DNA from: Artemisia argyi
Taxonomy: Eukaryota > Streptophyta > Magnoliopsida > Asterales > Asteraceae
Assembly (NCBI GenBank): GCA_030686995.1
Contig: CM060707.1
Coordinates: 81,911,472 to 81,975,471 of the forward strand
Reading direction: 5' to 3'
DNA: 64,000 nt
A model generated the notes under the pieces. The model made no database searches and had not been told where the DNA came from. It saw nothing but the letters and a program-made list of their open reading frames with translations. Shown one piece after another: positions 46,002 to 57,797 of the stretch. Each line of letters begins with the position of its first letter. The stretch's first letter is position 1. The translations under genes were made by a program, and so were the position numbers.

Positions 46002-48974
46002 AATACCCTTATACTTGGGATTTGCTTGTCCTCAAGCAAATGAGCTTTTATACCAATCAAAATAAAAGTTATGGGTCATTTAACATTAATATAAAAGTAA
46101 TTACAACAAATGATCATTCTACCTTAGTAAAAAATAAGCACGGAAATTATACACTAGCACCTCACAATAAGTGTTTGGATACTCTCATCTCTCGAGTGTT
46201 ATAAATTTATATACCACAAATGGAAATGGAAAAATATCTCTCACTACCTGTCATAGCAAATAGATTACCATAGACTTAGGAAAGGATCAAAACCTCCACC
46301 ACTTTGGTGTACGCATCTAGGATAAACTATCGAAGAGGTCTTTTAAAGGGTTGTAACGTTAGGTGTAAAGGTATCGAAAACACGGTTTGTTGGATAAAGA
46401 GATGGTTTACTGGTGGCAAGTCAGTTGTCTTAGTTAATTACATATACAATGAGGCGTTGATAAGCCAAGACTCGACTCAACTAACAACGACTCTTTTTGG
46501 ATTTTTCAAGACACTATATTGACTTAAACATAAATAAAAGAACCAGATGGTAGCCCATAGGTTTTTCTATTATTTTTTTTAATATTTTTTGCATACACTT
46601 TTACTCTACCATCCAAAATTATACATCAAAGGGAACTCGTTTCCCCCTTACACTTAAACTTTTATATAATTAGAAATAAAGACTCGAATTAAGATAATCG
46701 AAACATTTGGAGTACTTTAAAATATTAGCGCACATATGGTGGTAATAAATGATGTTCTACCCTATTACTCCATGACACTAGTACTTTACCCATGAGTCCC
46801 AAAACAATATGTACAAGATATGACTCGACTTAGCAACCATGTAATCAATTAGACAATTAACTAAGGGTTTAAACATATAACAATAATGCACTAAAGATGA
46901 GTGCATACAAGGAAGGCTAAGGCGATTTGGGTGTACATTTGGGGGTTGTAAACAAATTCTTCCTTTAAGTAAAATGCTTAAAGTTAGAAACGAAAAAGAT
47001 AGGCTCTGAGGGGTGTACTAGGGGTATCGTGTACTAAAAATGAGTACATCGCAAAGGTGTGGGAGAATTACTTGACCAATGAAGTCAATGAAATTATAAT
47101 ACAGATTTAAAACATGGGTTATCCTAATGCCTCTTATCATATAGCAAATCCTAACTACATGAATGTAGTCTCACTAGCGGTCTTGGCATGCATCATTAAT
47201 GTAAGTTCTAGATACTACCGGTACACTCACAAGCACTAACAATGAATGCTTTTTACTAAAGATCTAAAGGCGAATGATAACGCTCATTTTGTCTATGATA
47301 GAGTCACGTTATTTGTATATTTTTTGTATATTATTTAATTGTGTTTATGAGTATTTTTTATGCTTATTTGGTATTAAGACGTATTCAAGTTAGGTACACA
47401 GAAATATCGAAGAAATGACGAAGAAAAGCTAAAAGATTAGGAGAATATTCATGAAAGATTATCGTCGAAGATATTGGTTCATGATATGATGATTTCCTTT
47501 GTACATAAGAAGATTGTGAGGATTGTAAATGAAGATGGAGTCATGATTTAGTGCCAAAAAGTATGTTAAAGGTTTGAGTTTTTATGCCAACCTTAGGCTG
47601 AGAATTATGTGCAAAAGTTGTCCCAACCCAAGGTTGAAGCTGAGGTTCAAACCTAAGGTTCAAAAGCTAATTCTGAGGTTTGGCTAAGATCCCAGCCGCC
47701 TGGTTCAAGTAAAGTTGCATTAACTCAAGGTTTTAACTACCATTATGATTTAAGTCTGATCATTTCCTCATTTTTATTATTATTCAAGGCTTGTGGCAGT
47801 TTTTGTTAGTAATTTCAAGCGTAAATAAGGGGCTTGGGATCCCATAATCAGACACAACATTATTAAACATCATTTACAAGAGAAGTTACTAGTTACCACC
47901 ATTTATCAATCAAGTCTTACAACCTAAGGACTTGCTCATATCTTATACAACCCGAAAGAGCTCAATAATTAATGTCATTCTTACGAAGATACCAAGAAGA
48001 AGAGCGTTGGTGATTCTTGTAGAAGAGGCGAAGAATTCCCTTGTTCAATTGGAGGCTTGGAAAAGTGCTATAACTCTTTTACTTTGTTTACTCATTCGTA
48101 GAATTATTTTTGCGTAACTTTCTTTTACTTGTTTATTATGTTGGACAAATTGAAATTGGGTGAAATGTTATTTTTATTAATGAAACTTGTTATGGAGTAA
48201 TTCGTGATACTTGTTTGGGAATAATGTAGATTTTCATATGAATGTTGAATGGTTAGTTGGTTAGGAAAAATGATTGTTTTCATAAGTTTGTTTAAATGTA
48301 ATTCGTGTTCTAAAACTTGTTGATTTGACATTATTGGATTTAAAGGTCGAAAGAATTTCTAATATTGTTTAATTCTAAGAAGTTGGTGCACAAATGTATT
48401 GGTACTTGATAATTGAGAACTATCGAGTAGTCAAGTTTTAAATGAATTCGGGAAATATTTAATCACGAGATTGGGCCGAAAGGACTCGTTGGAACTAATG
48501 TCACTAATAATCTTTTTCATACATTTGATATTACAAAGTAGCAGTGTAGTGGGATGATGTATTGGCCGAAAGGACTCACCCATGAAACTAGTAGAAACAT
48601 GGATTTTCTTGATTTTAACCATTGACTAGAAAACCTTGTGAAATTTAGTATGTGCCTTCTACATATATGTTTCACCCAAACATGTTCAAACATTTATTTA
48701 AGAATTTTGATTATTCCTAAACAAGTACTTGTTCGTTAATTGAATTTGAGAACCATTGATTGTGTGTTTGTTTATTTACGGTGCTTTAGAGAGTGACAAG
48801 CTTTAGTACTATTCTTGCGCTACTTACTTACTAGATTAAACTTGATAGTCTCTTAGGACGATCCCTATTTACCACAAACCATATTACAAATGGACGAGTA
48901 TACTTGCACATATGCGTTTTCTTAATAAACGGTAAAAAGGTGTTTTATAAATTTAAAATTTGAGTGAAACTTGA

Positions 48975-49048
<74 letters not shown>

Positions 49049-50150
49049 CCGGGTTTACGCATCAGCGAACCTCACATATTTGTGTGGAAATTTTTGAGTG
49101 GTATGGTTTTTGTGCTAGTCATATAATTCCTATCTATGAGACACTTATTAAGACTAAGATTTCACTCCTATATGTTGCACAAAATTTTAAATTTGGTGCC
49201 AAAATTACCCTAACAAGTATTTCTCTTAGTTTTATTACACATCTACTATTAAACAAAGCAAAAATCATGTGAAGTTATAGTTTCTAAGGTATCCCAATTT
49301 ACCCCCTTACACTTACGTCGAACATTGTCCCCAATGCTCAAAATAAAAGATGTAAAAGCAAACATAAATGAAAATGAAAGAAACTAATACTCCCCCGATT
49401 CGTTCGGTATGGATGATACGGTAACATGGTTAGATTCTCCTCCAAGAAAATGAGCATGTAAAACTTCACTCCTGGAAAATAATCATCTTCTTGTCCAATA
49501 TAACATGTTAAACAATAAAGAAAAACAAACATAAACCTCGCGTAAAATCGGCGGTAAATTCTATATAAAAAGTAAATCCTAGAAACCAAGTAAAGATATA
49601 ATTCATGCAAAATAAATGTTTGCAGACTCCAGCAGCTTAAAAAGTAAAGATTTTACGAAACTATACAATTCCAACAGGAAAACAAAACCTGGAAATGTTT
49701 TTTCAGAAATAACATCTAACACCGTCAGGATTTAACCCCTGACGCCGTCAGAAATGATCTGACAGAATTTTTTATATTTTGTTTCCAGAAAATTTCTGGA
49801 AAAATCCATGTTTTAATACCTGGAATCCTGCAAAACATCCATTGTGTCTCGATACAAGCATTTGACTCAAACAAATATGTATGCTAAACTCTAATTGTTA
49901 TCGTTCATGTGCAATCCGTTCTTAGAAACAAATATGATCTTCCCTTAAACTTATCTTTTTACAAAATACCTTTATATGTAATTAAGACGAAGTTAAAGAC
50001 AAAATAAAGCATTTTCACAATTTTATTTGAGACATGAACAATAAACAAAAAAGAAAAAGTATACATACGAAAGCAAATACAATCAAACAAACAAACAAAA
50101 AATGAAAAAGAAGCTTGGGTTGCCTCCCAAGAAGCGCTTTTCTTTATTTA
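46002..50150 (-). other. A-minus 3' non-coding region
   Basis: It is the inverted counterpart of the A-plus region. It has the CTTCTTGGGAGGCAACCCA motif (50137-50116), paired palindromes near 49755-49730, the GGGGACAATGTTCG motif near 49335, AAGTGTAAGGGG-type words near 49945, 49310 and 46660, and the PPT-like AAGTATAAGGGTATT at 46016-46002. A solo LTR occupies 47275-49064. No gene. Confidence 0.7.
47275..49064. mobile_element. solo-LTR-like insertion, TSD GCGAA, with (AT)n tract
   Basis: GCGAA at 47270-47274 and 49065-49069 flanks 1790 nt beginning TGATAACGCTC and ending TACGCATCA. TG...CA ends and a 5-nt duplication are the marks of an LTR. It has no counterpart at this place in A-plus, which shows the insertion directly. 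An uninterrupted AT dinucleotide run covers 48977-49047. No coding frame, and no internal repeat pair that would make it a small complete element. Confidence 0.7.
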
Positions 50151-50199
50151 TGAGTCTTGTAGCTAGACTCAAAGTCATGCCCTATCCTATGTGAGTGAG

Positions 50200-51172
50200 T
50201 TCTTCATCGAGGACATCCTTAGGGTCGAACTTTGCTTTTATCTTTCTATCGGTACGCTTTGTTTGGTATGACTTTTCAAACTTCTCCCCATCCGGATCAT
50301 ATTATGTCATTTTTATGTGCCATGATCCATCTCCTTCCTTAGGTGGTTTATTCCAATTCCACTTACATTTATCATTCTCGCTCTTCCACTTATTCATTCT
50401 TAGGCTAATTGGCAAAACTCCTAGGAATTCAATCATCTTTCTAAAAACTAGAGGATCTTCAAATGGGTCCAATTCGGTGTCCCTAGCCAAGAGTTGTTCT
50501 ACCGAATGTGTCCGGTTCACAAATTCCTCTTCTAGGTAAAATGGGCATTGGGGTCATATGAAGTCTCTATTGATCCAAGGTTCGTATCTAGAGGGTCTCC
50601 TATTTACGTCTACCCAATGAGGTGTTGGTTCCTCATTATTATCATAGGCATGTTTCTTAACATCATAGACCAACCAAGTTTCACCTTCCTATATGCACTA
50701 ATACATCCTTTATTACTCGAACCGGGTATGCGACACTTCCATTCGCTAGACCAATTATTACCTCCGTTTCATCCAATTTTCCTAACTTAAGAGTGGTGTA
50801 GAGGGATAATGGAAGTAAGTTGAGGCTTGATCCAAGATCGGCCAATGTGTCAAGAGCCTCGAAATTCCTGATTTTACACGGTAAAACAAATAAGCCCGGA
50901 TCATCTAACTTTTTAGGTAACTTATTTTGAACGAAAGTGGTCCCATTTTTACCTAACTTTATCTTCTCCTCATATTTGTCCAAAAGGGCATTGTAGTAAG
51001 GAGCACGAGCTAAAACATCAATAACCGAACGTTCAAGGTGAAGCTCCTTGAATTCTTCGTCAAGGTTTTGAGTAAGAGGTGTTTCAGTTATTTTGTTGAC
51101 CGACTTTTTATTGGTTGTTTCATTTTGTTGGTCTTTTTTAAGAACTTGAGTTTGTTTGAAACACATGCTCAT
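50200..51172 (-). pseudogene. A-minus protease-like region and C-terminal tail
   Basis: Frame 51172-50681 gives the connector EFKELHLERSVIDVLARAPY, then LFVLPCKIRNFEALDTLADLGSSLNLLP, and the run EVIIGLANGSVAYPVRVIKDVLV. This is the retropepsin type of Athila-like elements. The usual D-L-G-A-S triad is kept as DLGSS. A second stretch (50560-50200) reads FVNRTHSVEQLLARDTEL, RKMIEFLGVLPISL and KFDPKDVLDEELTH, so the C-terminal tail follows with breaks. The canonical second half of the protease (usual FVILD, LGRPFL) is absent. No RT follows. The protein tail is not shared with A-plus, whose protease part is of another type. Confidence 0.7.
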
Positions 51173-51291
51173 GGCATTGACCGAGTAATATTATGGGCAA
51201 GAACTAGGAGACGAAACTGATGAGATGGAGTTAATGTTTAGTTTCGGGTTCTTGACTGTATCACTTGGTAGAGCTCCCAATTCTCGGTCAT

Positions 51292-52604
51292 TTAGAGCCT
51301 CAACAAGGTGTCAATTTTACTTGTCATCTCGCTTTGTCTTTGTTTGAAATCGGCTTCAAACTTTGTCAAACCCGCTTCTTGAGAAGCCATAAAATTGGAC
51401 ATCAATCCTTCATAATTATTGGTATTGCCGTAATTGTTGGAAGGATTGTTGTTGAAAGTATGGTTCAAGGACAAACCGTTTGGTTGTAAACGATTAGGTG
51501 GATTGGAAATTTTGTTTTGACACAGGTTTTGGTTTTGTTTCCACCTAAAGTTTGGGTGATTTTTCCAAAAGGGTTTGTAAGAATCACCATAAGTGTTTGG
51601 CTCAGGCTTGAAAGTGTACCACTTTTCTCCCGCTCCGTCGGTACGTGAGGATACCTAGTCCACAAACTCTTGTTCGGGGAGTTTCATGCAATCACGAGTG
51701 TCGTGGGGACCACTAAAATACTAACATGAAGAAGTGATTTTATTCACTTGGCTTGAAGGTTTAGGAGCCTCGTAGGATTTCATGAGAAACTTGACTTGGT
51801 CATCAAGTTCCATGATCCTACGGTCGGGAATGCTTGGATTGTTCGAAGGCAAAGATATTGCCTTGACTATTTTTTTCAAGTCACGGGGGTCATTCCAACA
51901 TTCTTTGTCATAGAGAGCAAGATCTTATATGATTCCCCATGATTCCTCCGCATTCTTATCACGTAGCTTACCACCGGCCGCTTGGTCAATGGTTTGCCTT
52001 GTGAAGAGATTGACATGTTCATAAAAGATTTGGACTTGGAACTAAAGATCGATGCCATGACGAGGAACTTTTTGGAGCAAGTCCTTGAAACGAGTCCATG
52101 CTTCATAAAGAGTTTCACCTTGATGTTGTTGGAACGTCAAGATGTCATTCCTTAACTTGGTAGTTCTTCCTGGTGGGAAAAATTGAGCAAGGAAACGAGA
52201 GGTGAGATCATCTATAGAGGTGATGGATCTCGTGGGTAAACGCTCAAGCCATTGACTAGCTTGGTCACGTAGAGAGAATTGGAAGAGATGCAATCGTGTC
52301 ATCTGTCGAGTGGCAACATCAAGGTCTATGGACTCAACGAATTTAAGGAAATTCTTGAGATGTTGGTTTGGATCTTCGGAACAAAGTCCATGGAATGCAC
52401 AACCGCTTTGCACCAACCGGATGGTGTCTGATCGCAAGGGAGACACATTGGCTCTTTGGTTGAGCTCATTGGTGTTTCGATAGCCTTTGTGGCTAGGTCG
52501 GGAGTAGTCTCCTAAGGTGCGGGCTCTAGGTGGTTCGGGTGGGTTTTGGTGGTTTGGTTGAATGACAGGGTCAAGGATATTATCATCTTCAATGATGGCG
52601 GATG
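51292..52604 (-). pseudogene. A-minus gag polyprotein, several stops
   Basis: One frame can be followed through TLGDYSRPSHKGYRNTNE, LRSDTIRLVQSGCAFHGL, the retrotransposon-gag core (HLKNFLKFVESIDL, QFSLRDQASQWLERLP, FLAQFFPPGRTTKLRNDI, QQHQGETLYEAWTRFKDLLQ) and, after stops, KLRDKNAEESWGII, a degraded CX2CX3HX4C knuckle (SGPHDTRDC; one Cys lost and a stop inside), EKWYTFKPEPNTYGDS and SNFMASQEAGLTKFEADF. At least four in-frame stops (for example the TAG after HGIDL at 52042) make it inactive. Gag forms the particle and binds the RNA in such elements. The start codon was not fixed; the text fades near 52600. Confidence 0.85.
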
Positions 52605-52740
52605 ATATGGATTACAAACAAAGACACGAAGAATAAGATAGACTAAAGATATCCTATGAAAAAGAAAATAAAAATCTCACTCGATATGAGTCTAGTGAGT
52701 AGACCTAATCAAAATAAAAATCAACCTAGGTAATAACTAT

Positions 52741-52758
52741 TCCCCAGCATTGGCGCGA
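52741..52758 (-). promoter_or_regulatory. primer binding site of A-minus (tRNA-Asp type, diverged)
   Basis: On the minus strand TCGCGCCAATGCTGGGGA, six bases after the 5' LTR end. It differs from TGGCGCCGTTGCCGGGGA at four positions. Confidence 0.65.
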
Positions 52759-52764
52759 AGAACT

Positions 52765-54208
52765 TGTGGCGGGATCACAAGACCTTCGCAAAAGGTTTTA
52801 CCTCTCAAGGGATCTTGAGAGATTTTGCAATCCACCAGGCAATGCACCTGATCGTTGTAGTGTAGTATGCGGTACGTCCGGGGGATTGATTGTTCTCTAG
52901 GGGAATAGTGTCGCTAGGATTGAAATGTAGGTCAACTAGGTCTAAAGGTGAGGGATGATTCTTTTTGTATTTTTTTATATTCATTGATAGCAATTAAAAT
53001 CTCGGGTATTGGAAGAGTGGGCGGAACTAGTTGCTAGTCAACTAACCCAAAAACTAATAATTAAACTAAAACAATAAAATAAATATAACAAGAAAAGAAC
53101 TTCTTATAATGAGTCGAATGTGTTTACTTAGATTTCCTTACTCCCTAGTTATTTGGTGTTGGTAAGTTGAGTGTCACAGTGCAATTGTTTAGCTGAAGGG
53201 TTGTATTCCTTAATATCAGTCGTGGGGGGTGTGCACAGCCTTCCCCAACTCTATGAGTATCTATTTCTTCTTATGACGACACATTTAGTACCCAATCATA
53301 GAATCATTAACATCTACTCACACATTAAATACAACCAATAAAACCGTAGTGCAAATCCGATTATGTTTCTTAAGACGTTCAAGCTTGTTACTGTATAGGA
53401 GATTAGCCAATTTTCTTAAGCCTAACGCAAATCAATCAACTAAACAATAAACAACTCACCAACAATTAATAATTAGGTTTCATTAGATCTAAGCAGATAC
53501 AAATAAACCTAAGCTAGCATGTTAAAAAGAAGAAAAGATAAACAAGAAATCAAACAACACATAGACATGATGAATGATTAAAAGATTACTTATCTTCAAT
53601 GAAACATGAGAGAAAAGAGGGTTTGGAAACCTTTGGATTCTCTGGAAATTTGTCTCTAGTGTTTTGCACAAAGTTACTCTACAATAGTTGCACACTAATG
53701 AATGAAGAATCCAAATCTATATATAGATTTACAAGGCTGACGGCGTCAGGTTATAAATCCTGACGCTGTCAGAACACCGCTTTTAAGGTTTTGTATCACC
53801 CAAGATACCTTCTGACATCGTCACTTGTAAATACTTCTGGGCCGTCTCGTGTAGTTGCAAAGCCAGACGACCTCACTTCTTTTGTGCCTGACGGCGCAGG
53901 TGTTAACTTCCAAAATCTTTCTGGGACGTCTCGTTATAAATTTACACCATTCTTGTGATAAGGTTACGGCGTCAGCCTCCAAAGCGTGACGCCGTCAGGT
54001 GTAAAAATCTGACTTTTCTTGACTTTCTTATTTTCTTCATTCGTGAGCATAAAATCGTCCAAAAAGCTCCAAAGTGCTTCATATTCCAGAAATCATGTCC
54101 CAAGTACCTAAAATGAGAAAAGAAATGATTTGAGGCAATATTTGATCATAAAATCACGACTTAGGGCTTAAATGGCCCTCTAAAAACACATCAAATAAAT
54201 CCTTATCA
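52765..54208 (-). repeat. A-minus 5' LTR
   Basis: 1444 nt. Minus-strand start TGATAAGGATTTATTTG (54208), end CCCGCCACA (52765). Palindromes TGACGGCGTCA at 53738, TGACGCTGTCA at 53761 and others lie just upstream of the TATA box CTATATATAG (53726-53717). Flanking 5 nt at 54209-54213 are AAAAC. Confidence 0.88.
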
Positions 54209-54410
54209 AAAACCAAAAGCATAAGGACTTGAAATGCAAGGGTGTTAGTCCTGGAGGACATCTAATCAAGAATCATAAACCCCCTTGCCCGTGGGACCTA
54301 CTCATCTCAAAGTGGGCCAAGGATCAATGCTGGTCAGTAAAAACATTGAAAGACACTCATAAATGTATCTAGACAAGAGATTTTAAACAACTATACATCT
54401 AAATCCTAAC
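54209..54410 (+). pseudogene. Mutator-like transposase, downstream part (zinc-finger region)
   Basis: The plus strand reads KHKDLKCKGVSPGG, then PPCPWDLLISKWAKDQCW, SVKTLKDTHKC, a TAG stop, and TRDFKQLY. This is the C...C...H-x-C DNA-binding region of plant MULE transposases and continues the protein interrupted at 11284. After about 54410 the similarity ends, so the catalytic DDE domain is missing here. Confidence 0.75.
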
Positions 54411-55037
54411 TTTTCTCTTTAGTGTGGGCGATTTTGCGAAACCCTAACATGCTTATCTGATCAATCGTTTTCTCCTAAATCAATCACTAGAATATGTTTT
54501 TTGAGAACGATTTGATCTTAATTCATGTTTAACATTCGTGTTTACACTTATTAATCTGATCCTAACATTAAATCTGTTCTAGTCAATTTGGGTAAAACGT
54601 GTTTTTTTAGGGTTTCCAAATCGTTCATTATATCTGATCGTTTCCATGATCCTATAAACTAATTAGTCGGTTTAATTATCATTGTGAACATTAAATCGTT
54701 TCTATATTCTTGGGTCGATCAGAGGGTTTCGTGCAACATCATTGCTATATCTTTGGTTGGTTTGGGATCGGTACATGTTTCATTCTATCCAATATAGACG
54801 ATTTGCTATAAATCGTTTACTTTTCTCATGGTACGATCTTTGGTATGGTCTGGGTATGATCGATCTATGCTTTGGGTTTATTTTTTGATAGATCATATCT
54901 GATTGGTGGGCTGGTCTTAATGTTTAAATCAAAGCCACTTGGTTTTGGTTCTTTATCATGCTGGTGAGTATTTCTGATCGTGATTAGGGTCTGATTATGG
55001 ATATATACGTTATCCTGGTCGTGTTGATTGTCAACGA
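54411..55037. other. unassigned non-coding stretch between MULE and element E
   Basis: AT-rich with many GATC- and CGTTT-containing words (for example AATCGTTT repeats). No coding frame or repeat border recognised. The last five bases, AACGA (55033-55037), should be one copy of the target duplication of element E. Confidence 0.5.
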
Positions 55038-57576
55038 TGTCACACCCCGCCACGGCGGAAACGCGCGGGTGTAACTTCATGGATATCATCACAACACCTG
55101 GTGTCAACATAGAGAACAACTACATGCACATAAATAGAGCAATGTACAAACACACAGTGTTGTAACAATACCACAAGATAAATAACCAAAACAAAATCCA
55201 AAAGGTATCTTCAATAGATATGAAAGTACCAAACAGAAACATAAATATATCAAAACCAAATCCAAATAAAATCAAATCCCAGAACATAAGTAAGTCTCCA
55301 TATGCAACTAAGTCTCGCCTAATTGCTGCCCTCAATGTTGGCCTTAGAATGCTCACCTGAAAATGATGCTTAAAATGTCAACATAACGTTGGTGAGATTC
55401 ATAGGTTTAAGACTCATACACACTAGGCAACAAAAATCACTGTGATTACAAAATATAGCTGGACAAATAATTATAGTTATCATATAAGCTACATATGTTC
55501 ACATGGCAATATCACACATAAGGCAACCATTGTGCGGCACGTGCCCACCGATCCAAACTCAAAACATACCGGGCCGGAACGTGACCCCCGCTCCAAATAA
55601 TGGGTAAATTAATACCCTCCGATCGGACCACACAACATAAAAGTGAGTAGGGATGCTACTCTCCAATTAGGTCGTATGCACGAGCAACAGGGTAAGCACC
55701 CTCCCAATTGGACCACACAGCAATCACACAACATAACAATACCGTTCACATATAGCATAAATACGATAACATTAAAAGTCCGAGCTCTTTAACACACATA
55801 CACATAATCATAGTAATTCAAATCGTTTAAGACAAGCATCATTCCCATCCCAAGTTTAAAACAAGTTAAAAATATGGGACTATGAACTCACCTTATACTC
55901 CGCAGCTCTACAAAAACAACTCACAATCTATAGCACACAAAAATAATCCACATTACACAAGATCAAGCTAAAAGCTACAACCCATGTAATACACATATGA
56001 TGGATGTCTAAGACTCATATGACCCACCATGGATCTCCTAGACACCACACTAACCACTACCATAACTTAATACTCACTAAATCCCTTGCACTCTTAAAAT
56101 CAGAAAACACAGAATTTGTTTTTGGGTACATTTGCCCACATAAAATCACGACAAATAAAGCTCAACAACTCACACCAAAAATTCACCATGGTCTCTCATA
56201 AGCATAGAAGCTAATCCCAGAAGGCCATGGACCAATAACACACAAAAATACTCATAAGAAATTCAAACTTGTCAACTACTCAAATTCGGATCTGAATGCA
56301 CACCAAAAAGTTTTGATTTTAAATAAATACTTCCACAAGTTTTTATCGCGAATCCTTTTCGTGGTAGTCTAACATAACCTAATACTTAACTATTCCAGAA
56401 GGCCTAGTTAAAATACCACTTTTACAACCACATGACACCCTCAAACTTTTACCCAAAATCTGTCCCGGTTTGATAGCTTTGACGCCTTAACAAAGAAAAA
56501 TCAAAAGATCGACTTCCCGACCTTAAAATCGATCGTGGTTGACTTTTTGGAAAGATCTTTCATTATAATTCAATTTAGACCTAAAATTCGTGACTTAACT
56601 CTTGACCATATGTTATTTACACTCACATCTTTACAGTCATAGTCTTCTGTCCAAACCCTAACACATAATCTAACGCGTTTAACACTCAATTCCTTTAACC
56701 ATTAACCATATTATTGACATCTAATCATCCTAACATGCTTTACTTCAATAATTTACAGAAGTATATAAACCCTAGATTCCATCATATTAAATATTATATG
56801 AATCATAACAGTACTTAATTAATTACACATAAGGGTTAAAGATTTTACCTTGATTCTTGATTATTGCTAGCCAACTATGAAACCCTAATTTTTTTCTTCT
56901 TGATTCCCCTTGTGTCGACTTTAATTGCAGGAAAAAGGGGTAGGGAGGTTTTGATTTTGTATTTATAATTATATTGGATAACCCTTAATGCTTAGAGTTA
57001 TATTTGGTATCAAATTTGGTTTCCTTTTTCCCCCAAAACCATATAATCGGCCGCCCTCTTTAATTATATTTATTGTTTTATTTTTTTTATTAATTTATTT
57101 ATTACACTCAAAACCTCATACTTTTCATATTTTGTGTATTCCCATAACAAAACCTAACGTCTTTCGCGATAAACCTTAATTTTACGACAAACCGGAAATA
57201 TTCATTTTTAAAATAAAGTTTCCAAAAATAGATTTTCATACACTCCATAAGCATTTCCTCACAAAAACAACACTCCCGTAACTAACTAACGCTCAATAAC
57301 TTGAACGAAGACTCATTACGCAAAACCTCAAAATGCCAAATATACACAAGTCATTTCCACACCACATCGGTGATCAAAATGAACTTCCCCAAAATCAACA
57401 TCATCAAAAATCACAATAACAACGACAACGCGAAGGGATTTAGTGCTAAACCAAATACTAATCACACTATAACACACAATAACACACATATAACTACTCA
57501 AACCATACCAAACAAAGTTAGATTAACTCGAGGCTAAAAGTCAAACTAACCTGCTAAAATCATGGTTGGTACATCA
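55038..57576 (-). repeat. element E 3' LTR
   Basis: About 2539 nt. On the plus strand it begins TGTCACACCCCGCC; on the minus strand it starts TGATGTACCAACC (or three bases later) right after the PPT. A TATA-like TTATAAATAC on the minus strand lies near 56968-56959. Degenerate repeats with CTCCAATTAGG/CTCCCAATTGG occupy 55480-55760. No gene. Confidence 0.8.
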
Positions 57577-57586
57577 TCCCCCACTT
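57577..57586 (-). promoter_or_regulatory. polypurine tract of element E
   Basis: AAGTGGGGGA on the minus strand, immediately 5' of the 3' LTR. Confidence 0.75.
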
Positions 57587-57607
57587 AGGGAATGCTCGTC
57601 TCGAGAT

Positions 57608-57797
57608 TTAACAGCTCGTATCATCAGACTTTTCAGCAAACAACTTAGGATACTTAGCTCTCATTTGATCCTCACGCTCCCAAGTAAACTCAGGACCACG
57701 TTTGGAATTCCATCGTACCTTTACCAATGCAATCTTACTACGCTTCATACTCTTAACTTCTCGGTCCCTAATCTCAACAGGTTCCTCCACAACAATG
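57608..57797 (-). pseudogene. element E integrase C-terminus with chromodomain-like tail
   Basis: EEPVEIRDREVKSMKRSKIA, VKVRWNSKRGPEFTWERED and KYPKLFAEK are typical of the C-terminus of chromovirus integrases, where the chromodomain is thought to direct integration. A stop follows DDTSC. It is separated from the main integrase frame by the 764-bp insertion and by a one-base shift at the joint. Confidence 0.8.

Larger units (their letters stand above)
11285..54208 (-). mobile_element. LTR retrotransposon A-minus (Athila-like Ty3/gypsy, non-autonomous), interrupted by A-plus
   Basis: In minus orientation: 5' LTR 54208-52765, tRNA-Asp-like primer site 52758-52741, gag about 52604-51292, protease region about 51172-50200, long non-coding 3' part, PPT-like AAGTATAAGGGTATT just above 46001, then the 3' LTR. 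The 3' LTR is split: 46001-44659 and, beyond the 33-kb A-plus insertion, 11385-11285. With one copy of the duplicated TGTAG it adds to 1444 nt, the same as the 5' LTR. The host MULE reads on either side (flanks AAAAA and AAAAC, a 4/5 match as TSD). No reverse transcriptase, RNase H or integrase is seen, so the element depended on proteins of other elements. Numerous stops show it is old. Confidence 0.85.

Noticed and set aside
48964..49272. 102-codon frame starting with an IY repeat
   Set aside because: The repeat is the translation of the AT microsatellite, and the rest is non-coding 3' region of A-minus.
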